This document shows, in pieces, positions 35,401 through 45,948 of a DNA stretch of 64,000 nt. Every line of letters begins with the position of its first letter. Position 1 is the first letter of the stretch. A program made the translations under genes and the position numbers. The notes beneath the pieces are model-generated. The model searched no databases and had not been told where the DNA came from. It saw only the letters and a program-made list of their open reading frames with translations. Source of the stretch: Ectocarpus siliculosus (Eukaryota > Sar > Phaeophyceae > Ectocarpales > Ectocarpaceae). The stretch lies in the NCBI GenBank assembly GCA_000310025.1, contig FN649758.1, positions 2,942,510 through 3,006,509 on the forward strand, given 5' to 3'.

Positions 35401-38400
35401 CATCTATATCCGAGTATTGGTCTATATCTGAGGATGTATCTTACGTGAAGTTGTCATCGACACCGGAAACGAGATGTTCCTTGAAGCCTCCTCTCCGTAT
35501 GATGGGTTGCGCCAATAAACCCACGGCCGTCGTCGTTTCGCATAAAAACTTCGGTGTAGGCACCTTCGGACAAGACCCTCGACTGGGGAAAGATCAACGT
35601 GGGCGTGGCCCCCAAGGTGTTCGAGAACATTTACAACAAGGCCGTCAAGCACTACAACGACAACGTCGACAGCATGTGAGACGCACCGAGGGCGGTCCCG
35701 ACACGGTGCTTGTAACGAGTAGCTGCACTTTCGATACCAAGGAGGGATGGAAACTATCATACACGCTTACGTTGGGTTTTCACAGAGATTTTTCCTATGG
35801 AATACTGGTATCGAAGTCGCCATACTGACAGCACCAGTGAAACGGGGCCGTTCCTGCCCACGGGGCTGTTTCACGCAACACAGCCACGATTCAGGGCCAC
35901 ATGAAAAACTGCTTTCAAGGAGCGGCGGGTGGGTAGGGGCGTACTCGTGGTGTGCGTGGCATTGTATCATTGACCATGCGTCCTGGGGGGGGGTTCAACA
36001 CATTCCACGAACATGGGCGGTAAAACCGGACACAACCGCCAACCATACGATCTAGGTACGTGTTCGACGGATACTGCGGCACAAGCCCCAAGTCACGCAA
36101 GAACGTACGCATCATCACGGAGTTGGCGTGGCAGCACCACTTCGCCAAGAACATGTTCATCCGGCCGGAAACGGAGGCGGAGACGGCGGGGTTCAAGCCC
36201 GACTTCACCATCATCAACGCGTGCAAGGTGGTCAACGATGACTACAAGGTATGCACGCACCGTCCGGGGGACGAGGACGAGAAAGACATCGCAAAAACGA
36301 AAATCTGTTCGGCGAAGAGTAGCAGTCAGGAAGCCGCTGTGTGTGCGTGCCGTATTCGGCTGCAGAAGGGGGTGGCAGAGGGAGCTCTCACGCCTCACCC
36401 GGTTCGCAGACCAACCCCTTAACTGGGAACACCGTTGGACCTTGGGATGTAGATTCGTAACATTGAATCTGGAAGCATTGCACAAGAGGACCACTCGAAT
36501 GGTTTTCGCCCGGAAAAAGACTGGAGTACACGCGAAACGCAACAAATCGCTAGGCAATGGATGACGGGTCTGAACGCAGCAAACCGCTAGGCAATATATG
36601 ACGGGTGTGTGTTCACAAAAGAGGCGCGTGTGGAAAGACAAAAAAAGCTCGCTCACCGCCGTTCTGATTCACTGCCAATTTTCAATGCTGTTGTTGTTCT
36701 CTACGCTCTTTTTTTGCGTTCACACAAGGGTTTTGTTCGCGAGGATCGTGCCGTACTCCTCGCGTCTCCGCAGGCCGTCCTGAACCTTGACCCTCTTCAC
36801 TGCACGTCAAGTGCTAAGATGAACACGCAGCGACGTCACCCAACACCAGCCCCCACAGACGCTCGATAGACTCTGGGGCATAGGCCATAGGTTTTTGGGT
36901 TCATTTCCGCTACCTTTCGCCCGCTTTTGCCCCATGCGCTTGTACGTGCTGCCCTTTACCCAACCTTGCGATGAACGCCTTTCGTCGCTCCCGAACCTTG
37001 CGAAATCAGGAGCTTGGGCTTAACTCGGAGGTGGCGGTGGTGTTCAACGTCGAGGAGAGGAAGGCGGTAATCACCGGCACATGGTGAGCGAAAGACGTTT
37101 TCCTTATACTTCATTCTGGCAGCAGTTTTGTCCGCCGAGGGACCGGTTTATTCCTGTGATCTCGGATCGATCGGAGCTGTTGAGCTACAGCGGCGAGGCC
37201 GGTAAACCCTGCGAGTAACGGACCATAAAAGGTACAACAACGAAAGGAAAAACAAATATGGTCGTTTGAACCGGAGCTAGCTGTGTCTTTAGTTGGAGAG
37301 GGGTTTTACGGTTGTGTCTTTCTTTGCTTGTTCAAGGCATCTTTCTGGTTTCGTTTTCAGCACGCAAGGCAAGTACGATTTTCTTCCTCGGAAAAGTGGC
37401 TGGTGGCCAGTGACCGAGTGGAAGGATTCGCCACGATTTAGAGAGACCTGGTCGATGTGTACTACACCCGAGCTGTGATAGCAACACTATTGGCCCTATT
37501 ATCACTGCTGTAGAGACCGTCCCACCCTTCCTGAAGGCGCACTGAGAGCAAGCGGGTTGCCCGTCTGTTGACGTAACCTGGCAGTGTGCACATTCTCCCT
37601 TTGGTACACGGTAGGGGCGTGAGAAGTGAATTGCCATACATATTCGCCGCTGAGCTTGCAATATATAAGCGAACAGACGTGACCATAGTGGTTACTGCAC
37701 CTCTAACAGGTCCGCGCAACACGTATTCATGAGTCACGTCATCCTTGATCTTACCGCTACAAACCCCCATGTATTTGGATCGCGAGGGAAGGGGGGACTG
37801 AGAATCTCTCCGGCGCTTTGAAACTGAAGGCATGAACCACAGACGTGGAACTATTATCTTTAGCCCTGCGCCAAACATGAAACGGGCTGCCACCACCACC
37901 GCCATGGCTGCAACCAAACGCCCAACCTGCCTGATCCACGGAAACACCCGTGGGCACAACACCACCCAGGTACGGGGGGGAGATGAAAAAAGGGATCTTC
38001 TCCATGATGAACTACTGGCTGCCCCTGGATGGCGTGATGGCGATGCACTGCTCAGCGAACAAGGGCAAGAACGGCGACACGGCTCTGTTCTTCGGGCTCT
38101 CGGGCACCGGCAAGACCACCCTCTCCGCAGACCCGGAGCGATACCTCATCGGCGACGATGAGCATGGTGAGGAAGGAGGCAGACAAAGGATGGCGTAGAA
38201 GATGAGACCGAACTGTGAAGATGGTGACGTTGTGTGATGTACTGTACTAGCTCGTGGCGCACAAGTGCCGCCGACCGACAATTTTAATACTTTCTATTTT
38301 TTTTGGCTCAGGGATTTGGTGTTTCGGTGGTGTGTGCGTTGTACCCCCCGAAAGTTGGGCTCCTCACACTGTTGGCGGATGACAAGCCCATCGGAAAGCT

Positions 38401-38724
38401 CGGCCAATACCAAACAGAATACATAACCTAGATCGATTTGGTTCACTGCGAACTTGCCGTCATCTGGCCGACTAGCTATTGTCTCCGAACCCTCACGCCC
38501 AGCGGGTTTGTGGTTGCGGCGAAGTCGACAACACGGCAAGACGGCCCAGACCTCTCACCCCCGGCAGCAGCGACTAACAGATTCTTTTTTGCAAACGGCG
38601 AAAGGCGTGAACACATGTCAAGTTACAGCGGCAGTGAGTGCTGACTCGAAAGCCCGCTTTTTTCCGCGGCGAACATGGGCCACCGCTGCTGCCGCCGCGC
38701 GTGCAGGTTGGGATGACGACGGCA

Positions 38725-38756
<32 letters not shown>

Positions 38757-39481
38757 ACCATCAACCTCTCCCACGAGAACGAGCCCGAGATCTACGACGC
38801 AATCAAGAGGGACGCTCTGCTGGAGAACGTCGTCATCAAGGTTTGGTTGCGTCTGATTTGTTGCTCGTGCGGTACGGGGGGGCGTTTCGAGCCTCTACCA
38901 ACCAAGAGAGGAACGGGCGGCGGCCTTTTCCCGGACTCATTCTCTAAACCAGCGTTTCATTCGGCCATTGTTTGCGTCTGGGTTTTGCTCGTGCGACACG
39001 GGTGGATGTGTAGTTCCGTGTTGTACCATGGTATATCTCTCGCGAAGAAGAACGGGACGGGGGGTGGCGTTTTCCTAAATGCATCCTCTAAACCACCGTT
39101 CTTTCGGTGTTGCATCCTAATCACATCGAGCTGGTAGTGGAAGTGTTTCACCATCACCCGACATGATTCTTCAGACACGAAAGGCATTCTAAAAACACCT
39201 TGTGGCGGACACGATAAAACCGACGCGAGAGTTACACAGCGCTTCTTCCTTGTACAACAGCCCACCATCACTCGTGCGAGCTCGGCGGATGCGCGTTCGA
39301 CTTCTCCCCACTCGCGCGTGAAGCAGCAGGAACGGTATTAGTCTCCCATAATGATGATGCGTGTTCAACTGCGAGTAAGTGTGAGCCAAAGAAAGGCACA
39401 CACATGGCCACGGCCACGCCCCAGCGAAGTGACGCATACAGGCTTCTTCGCGGCCCGTTCCGTTCGTCGTGCCCTTTTCAC

Positions 39482-39526
<45 letters not shown>

Positions 39527-42084
39527 TTGCGCCAGGACAACGGCGAGCCCGACTACACCGACGTCTCCAAGACCGAGAACACCCGCGTGTCGTACCCCAT
39601 CTACCATATCGACAACTACGAGCCGTCGGGCATGGGGGGACACCCCAACAGCGTCATCTTCCTCACGTGCGACGCCTTCGGCATCCTTCCCCCCGTGTCG
39701 AGACTCAGCGCGGGACAGGTGGGGGTGATGATACCGCGTGGGGGAGGAGATAGACACGCCAATCATGTGTGTGCAGCGGTTAGTCGCTGTTTTTTTTGTT
39801 ATTCTTGTTTTCGTTGTTCTTCGTTTTTCTCTCTTCACCCAACCCTGTGTCTTGGGTTGAGACTGGCATGGGTATCAAGGATGAAGCATTATCAGCAATG
39901 AAGGAGGTTTCCTGGGAATCAGGGAAAAGCGTGCCGGTTTGATTTCTTCGGGGTAGACAGGGTTCGGCTAAAACCATATCTCAACCCACGAGGATTTTCT
40001 TACGCTCTTCCAGGCGATGTACCACTTCCTGAGCGGCTACACGGCTAAGGTGGCGGGCACGGAGCGCGGGGTGACCGAGCCGACGCCTAACTTCTCGGCT
40101 GGCTTTGGGGCGGCGTTCCTCACGCTGCACCCAACGATGTGAGTACTCCGTTTCCTCCCATTCTGCATGCGGTGGAATCGGAAACCTCGAAACGGCACCG
40201 AAATTGTTCAGGACCAAGGATGGCACACACACGATGGAATTCTACCCGCCCCCCTGTCTCTCCGGGATTCTCGTCCCTGGACTCCCTTCCAGGATGCTAT
40301 GAGGCCAACGGACTCTGCCTTCCTGGCCCCCCCCCCTCGCCCTCCTCTCTGCCTCGAAACGGGGATAGTGGTGGACGGTAGAATTGCAAGTTTAGTGATG
40401 AGACCTCCCGCTCGCACCCATCAGGTACGCCGACCTGCTCCAGAAGAAGCTGGCAAAGCACGGCACCCAGTGCTACCTGATCAACACGGGCTGGACCGGG
40501 GGCGGGTACGGGGTGGGCAAGCGCATGTCCATCAAGGCGACCAGGGCGTGCGTCGACGCGGTCCTGGACGGCAGCATCGGCAAGACCACCTTTACCCCGG
40601 ACCCGGTAAGGGAGGCGTTAAGAAAAAAGGGCGTTGTTCCCTCCCCAAATTTCGGAAGTTTTTTAAGTTATGTGGTAGGTAGCTTTGCGAAGCGCGGTCG
40701 AAGGCAACAATATTGGACGCTTTCCAAAACTTTGAAAGCGACCGTTCCGAATTTTCTGGGCGCTATGCACGCTTCAAAATATCTGGAAGCTACCGTTCCA
40801 GATTGGCTGGACCCTATGCATACCCACTTGCAAACCCTTGGAAGAAAAATAATTGGACAAGACAGCCCCGTCTCCAACTCCCCTAAGCACGCACAAACAC
40901 AGAACGCGCCACCGCTTACGAATGGTAGCAGTGAAGAACTTGAACCTCAAAGCTTGAGCCTTGATAAATCCAATCTCAGACCTTGGGCACGAGTTCTCAG
41001 TCAAGAAGTCTACACTACAACCTGTATTGCCGCCGTGGGGGTACCCCAATAGGCGGAATATGAAACGGGCCGCGGCGAAGATAAGTTGAGGTACTTTCAG
41101 TGGTACCGCGGTATGGCGCGGAGCTCGTGCTGGTGTTGCGGCTTGTTTGGCTACTCGTGGGAGGGTTTCGACGAGTGTGTGGTCGGCGTTTGTGCAACAG
41201 ACAAGGGGGGCGTGCTAGAGAGAGTTGCACACGTCAAGACGTACGCCCGTGCGGGGATGAGTCGGGTTCCGCCTAGGATGCCACGACGGAGCGCGTCGCG
41301 TCCTCTCGCCCGGTAGGAAAGCAGGATTTCCCCAATCCCCTAGAACCGTGAGAGGTTGAGTGAATCTCGCGAAAGTTCTGGGCTGATACGCTCAGACGCT
41401 TGCGCGAAGGAGCCTCTCGGTGCTCAACGCAGTTGCGAATCTAGTTTCGTAGACTTTCTGTCAGCAGTCGTGGGGAGATTTTGCAACGGCCTCTTGCGGA
41501 CTTGCCGAATTTCACGAAATGAGTCAAACCCTCGCAGCAGTTGATGCACAGGCTTGGCTGCTCCACTGAGCATCGGCTGCTCACTACCCCCAATACCCGC
41601 GTAGTTGGTGATGGCGCGGCGGAACCCCGCCGTTCGCCGGAACGAAACAAGAACAAGCAAGCCGTGTGACGTGGTATCCGTGTCAGGGCAAGGCCACCCC
41701 TGAGCGTGATGGTAATAGGAGTCAAACTGGAAACGGTTGTGCAGTATTCCAAGCCATAGGGGCATCCATCGGCACGGGGTGGGGGGAAGAAACAGCCTCG
41801 GTCAGCCCAGCGCTTTCCACTCGAACTTAAGAAATATATGTATTTCGGTGTGTTTTGGTCTGGCGATTTCGCGTCGCTGCGAATGAAACGCGCAATTCTC
41901 CCCTTCTTGTGCTGGTGGCCGCGGCTTGTCAAAGGTGTTCGGGTTCGAGGTGCCGGCGGAGCTGCCCGGCGTGCCCGCCAAGGTGTTGAACCCCCGCGAG
42001 GCGTGGAGCGACAAGAAGGGCTACGACGCCACCAGGACCAAGCTCGCTGGCATGTTCAAGGACAACTTCACCAAGTTCGTCAAG
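32484..42084 (+). CDS. PCK: Phosphoenolpyruvate carboxykinase (ATP), 11 exons
   Basis: Converts oxaloacetate plus ATP to phosphoenolpyruvate, CO2 and ADP (gluconeogenesis; also discussed for carbon concentration in algae). Exons: 32484-32672, 35122-35271, 35560-35675, 36056-36248, 37010-37083, 37970-38166, 38707-38840, 39536-39718, 40014-40138, 40425-40605, 41935-42084; all phases agree, giving 564 residues. Residues 1-~55 are Ala/Arg/Ser-rich without acidic residues, like a mitochondrial presequence. Family landmarks: [16 protein letters not shown] (exon 2), YVFDGYCG (exon 4), [16 protein letters not shown] (exons 5-6), the ATP-binding P-loop [11 protein letters not shown] at about 283-293 (exon 6), [15 protein letters not shown] (exon 7) and [15 protein letters not shown] (exon 10). 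Exon 11 reaches [20 protein letters not shown] and DNFTKFVK, near the normal end. The final short exon with the stop codon was not found. Intron 1 (2.4 kb) is the longest and holds no gene. Confidence 0.95.
39485..39521. repeat. (CT)n microsatellite at a splice acceptor
   Basis: About eighteen CT units form most of the polypyrimidine tract of the acceptor at 39533-39535, preceding exon 8 of the PEP carboxykinase gene. Confidence 0.9.
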
Positions 42085-42265
42085 GTACGTGCGCGTTACG
42101 AAGAGCTCTTGTTGCCGAATCGAGACAAAGTGGGTTGTCGACTATCAAGAAACACGTTTGAGCATGGAGTAGCAATCGTCGGGCAAACGTGAAGCAAAGG
42201 ATGTACCAGAAATTTGGTGTATTGAGACGCGCGTGTGTTTGCCTGATGTTGCGCGTGAGATAAAG

Positions 42266-42379
42266 TTAACCCTCGCGTGCTTCCCGCCATCGCTGCCTCT
42301 GTGCCACGTTCTTGGCGATTTTCTTCCGCGTTTCTGCTCCGGCTTCATCACCGGGGGCCTGTTTTGCATGGGGTTGCTG
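42266..42379 (-). CDS. Possible C-terminal exon, unrecognised
   Basis: On the minus strand an acceptor (CCGCGACAG) is followed by 37 codons and TAA: QQPHAKQAPGDEAGAETR, then KKIAKNVAQRQRWREAREG. The composition, Ala/Glu/Arg/Lys-rich and helix-prone, is typical of a protein C-terminus. A start-like ATG in good context (ACAAAAATGTCGC) lies upstream at 43215 (-) and would join in phase 0 through a GTAATC donor, but this link is speculative. If real, the gene converges on PEP carboxykinase. No function is suggested. Confidence 0.3.
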   Translation of the reverse strand, partial: QQPHAKQAPGDEAGAETRKKIAKNVAQRQRWREAREG

Positions 42380-44231
42380 CTGTCGCGGAACAACGTTACC
42401 ACGGAACAATGAACGACGACAACAAAATAGCCCGGCGTGACTGACTACACGTCCTACGGCCCCAAGTAAAAACCGGAAAGACCACGGGACGGAAGGGGTG
42501 TCCCATCGCCACTCGCTCGAGCTGTTGGCCATACAGTTTCGAGGAGGGGAGCACGAAAACAGTTTTGTTTGGTGTTGTGCGTATGGTGCCCGAATTTGTT
42601 TTGGCTTGGCGACGCCAAAAGAGAGCTGCCGTGATGTGAGTGAAGGGGGAGAGGGGGGGGAGGTTTGGGAGTTTGGCTGGAGTGTGCTGGACCAAGTGCA
42701 AGCCAGGATTGAAAGCCGCCATGACGAGGGAAAAATGTTCCCTCGCCATGTAGGTATCGCACGTACGTGCGGTGTTGCGACTCTTGCAGAGTGGGTGGTG
42801 GGTGGTGCGCAGTATTTATCCCCCGAATGAATCTCTTTCGACTTCTATTGAAGGGAGGGGCGGAGGGGGGGAATAGGGGGGATATTATGTGTTGTTGCTG
42901 ACAATGTCGGGGACTGGTTTCCGGATGAAGGCAGAGGTGTAGGTGAGGGAGTGGCGCAGGGGGAAATGGGTCCGGAAAGATTCGCTTGCGTGGTTCCTCG
43001 CCAATGCTTGTGAAAACGCGGATGCATGTACGTGTGTATGTATGTATGAGTTGTCGACATTGGTCACGTTCTTGAATAGACTGCATACATATACGACATA
43101 TTAGAGACGAGTGGGTGAAACAACATCCGATTCCATGTAGTGGCGGTGTAGATTACTGCTGCGTCATTGTTTGTATCATGTGGGGTTTGCTGCACAGCTT
43201 CAGCGAATAGCGACATTTTTGTCCTCTCGTTACAGGCACATTTATCGCCGATTAGGATTGGGTCAAGGACCACGAGGTTTACGCCAACAGGGTAGCCTAG
43301 AAGAGTGTGGGACGCTTTTGGAAGACGAACGGGAGTGAGTTTTTTTGGCAGAAGGAATAAAGCGCGAGTTAGCTGGGTTTGACTGGTTACATGTTGAGAT
43401 GTGACATGAACTATGCGTACTTGCTGTAAATTGAACACATCATCATATATCCTTGAGTACACTCAACTGGAGGCAGTCTACAGTAATACGTCATTGATAC
43501 ATACCATGTCACAAACATGCATAAGAAACAAGAACGGCGTGTACCAGACGTTTTGCTTGGCTTTTGTTTTTTTGGCAACATTTCGTGTCGCGACACTTGC
43601 GAGGCGTTTTGAACGGATCCTCCTGTGGGTCGACAGCAGCAGTGCTCCCACAAAGCGAAATCCGCCGGAATGAGCCTGTTCGACAAAGAAGGAGCGCTTT
43701 TTCTACGTGTCCTAGGCGGAGCACGATCGTTCTGCCCGGTTTCTCTCGTCACACGCGAAGCTCACGAATGACGTCTTACAGGGCACGTTGTATCCACGGG
43801 TGGTAGTTTTGCGACTTTTGGCTACATGTTATTTTCGTCTGCTCTATCCAACACGCGTTGAGTTTGATGGTACGCGTTTCATAGGTTGCCAAACCATCCA
43901 TGCGGGTAGGATTGCGGCTGAAGCTCCCCTCGCGTGCATCCAAGCTTCATGACGTGTCTCTTTATATTCCGCCCATTGAGGCCGTGTCGCTGAAAAGATC
44001 GATGACGTTATTGATGACTTGAGGACGCACCCACGGCTCGCTGCCCCTCGATAATATAGCCAGTCGCAACAAGGCCTAGCCGGTCGGGTATATCACGAAT
44101 GGTAGTCTTTCTGGTGCGTAGTTATTTTTCCCTTACTAACAAGACCGCAACCCAACCACCGTGGCAGAAGACTGAAAACAAAAGAGAACGGAGTATATCC
44201 GGCATGTTGGCTGTGTCGCCAGACCAGAGGT
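42380..44231. other. Intergenic spacer
   Basis: Between PEP carboxykinase and the MULE transposon there is no supported coding exon. Several 60-110-codon open frames on both strands lack splice or motif support. The missing last exon of PEP carboxykinase should lie in the 5' part of this interval or just before it. Confidence 0.4.
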
Positions 44232-44276
44232 CAAAGACTATGACTATAATAACCATTATTATAGTCATAGTCTTTG
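44232..44276. repeat. Perfect 45-nt palindrome flanked by direct repeats
   Basis: The arms 44232-44252 and 44256-44276 are perfect 21-nt reverse complements around a 3-nt loop (CCA). CCAGAGGTC occurs on both sides, at 44224-44232 and 44277-44285, like a 9-bp target duplication. It lies 118 bp outside the left end of the MULE. It could be a minimal fold-back element or the residue of an excised one; it is not a plausible bacterial-type terminator in this genome. Confidence 0.85.
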
Positions 44277-44384
44277 CCAGAGGTCCCAGACCAGCGCGGG
44301 GGGCCGCGAAACAAAGCGCTCCGGAGCGTAGCCCCTACCCCCCCGTATCAAAACATCCGTGGGTCCGTAGGGTTTCGAACTCCA

Positions 44385-44393
44385 GCAATTCCG
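44385..44393. repeat. Left 9-bp target site duplication of the MULE
   Basis: GCAATTCCG directly precedes the left terminal repeat and is repeated exactly at 50449-50457 after the right terminal repeat. Nine base pairs is the usual target duplication of Mutator-like elements. Confidence 0.9.
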
Positions 44394-44500
44394 GGGCGCG
44401 AATATTTGCAATCCATGGATTATAGAAGAGAACCACAGTCCAAACATCCAGACGGATCGAAACCCCGGGAAACCGCCCGGAGTGTCCCCGAAGAGGTTCT
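44394..44500 (+). repeat. Left terminal inverted repeat of the MULE
   Basis: 107 bp; the reverse complement lies at 50342-50448. The two differences seen are G/A near 44424 and A/G near 44450. It begins GGGCGCGAAT and ends AAGAGGTTCT. Confidence 0.9.
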
Positions 44501-44510
44501 TCTCCCTCTC

Positions 44511-44519
44511 CTATAAAAG
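44511..44519 (+). promoter_or_regulatory. TATA box of the MULE transposase
   Basis: CTATAAAAG lies 11 bp inside the left terminal repeat, upstream of the first transposase exons and in the right orientation. Transcription would be expected to start near 44540-44550. Confidence 0.55.
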
Positions 44520-45117
44520 CAGCGATAATCACGGCGGCGGAGAGCCGTCTGAAGGCGGCGACACGCACCCGCACGCTGGGGGAAGACGAGGAGACAACAC
44601 ACAACGATAACTGGTGAGATCCCGTCCCGACAGGCGTCCGTGCATCCTCTGTGTCTGTGCCTCACCCTCACCCTCTCTGTGATGTTTTTTTTGGAAATAA
44701 AATAGCAACGGCCGCACCCGCACCAGCGCCATGTGTGTGTTGGTCTGTCTCCTGTGTTGCAGCCTCCCTCATGCTGTCCCACGTGTCGATGCTGCTCTGT
44801 ACCTGTTGTTGCCGTCGTACGTACGTTGGTGATCATGTGCCTGCACTGGTGTGGTCAGGCCAGGCCAGGCCCTGCCTGTTGTCCTTGCCGTATAGTCCGG
44901 AGTCTTTTCTTCTGGCTGCTCGGCTGTATGGTGGTGCTACAGCAGTGCTGGGCTGGTAGAGGTGCAGGCATCTGTGCACGCACTTGCCCAACCCCTTAAC
45001 TTCATGTGTCTACCCTCCATGTTCGCGTCGTGGGACCCGTGGCCTGCCGTGCGGTAGTGTCATTGCTAGGAATGCTTCCATCCAGTGCTGCTCTGTCGGC
45101 CTCTTACGGTGCTCGTC

Positions 45118-45948
45118 ATGCTGGCGCTGCGGGAGCCTTTGCGGGCTACCCTGTACAAGCCCACCCCGTACAGCAACAACAGCAGCAGATATTGACCACC
45201 AGCCCTCCGCCGGAAACGCAGGCGAGACGGGTTGATGTTTGACAAGTGCGGTTCGACGTGACACCGGCAATGTTTGTTCCGTGGGTGTAGCACGCCAGTG
45301 GATTGTCGCTGCTGTGCTGTACCTCGTGCCTTTCAACGCGTGCACGTACGGTTCGCTGTTTTCGTGTACTCAGCGGTGGACGGCGAAACGTTTCATTTGT
45401 CTTGTCTTGTGATCAAACGTTGACATGGTGTCCTTCCATTCCGCCGCGTGGTGGGTTTCGCGTGCGGTTGCAGGCCATGCTTTCACCTCGCACTGGTCTG
45501 CCGTTGGGAACTCCGGCCCCTGTGGGTGCTCCCGATGCTGGGGCCGCCGGAGGTTTTGCGGGCTACCCTGTACAAGCCCACCCCGTACAGCAACAACAGC
45601 AGCAGACATTGACCACCAGCCCCCCGCCGGAAACGCAGGCGAGACGGGTTGGTGCTTGACACGTGCCGTTCGGCGTGACACCCACAATGTTTTTTTGTGT
45701 GCTTTACTTGATGTTGCTGCTGCTGTTCCCCTTGGCCCCATGAAAAGAGCACCGGTATCTGGCATTCCCCCGGTCCACATCAAGGCTCCCTGTAGAGGCC
45801 CTGCCATTGTTTCCGTGGGTGTAGCACGCACAATTGATTGTCCCTGCTGTGCTGCACCTCATGCCTTTCAACGCGTGCACGTTCGGTTCGCTGTTTTCGT
45901 GTACTCAGCGGTGGACGGCGAAACGTTTCATTTGTCTTGTCTTGTGAA
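45118..45948 (+). repeat. Internal duplication of the first transposase coding exon
   Basis: Copy 1 (about 45118-45415) and copy 2 (about 45535-45948) share TTTTGCGGGCTACCCTGTAC or close variants, the CAGCAACAACAGCAGCAG run, GAAACGCAGGCGAGACGGGT and a 3' block containing CTCAGCGGTGGACGGCGAAA. Copy 2 has an extra ~110 bp (about 45692-45805). In copy 2 the exon can splice (GGGTTG|GTGCTT). In copy 1 the same point reads GGGTTGATGTTT, so no donor exists. Copy 2 is used in the transposase model. Confidence 0.85.

Noticed and set aside
44341-44393. tRNA-like B box (GGTTTCGAACTCC) left of the MULE
   Set aside because: No matching acceptor, D or anticodon arms on either strand.
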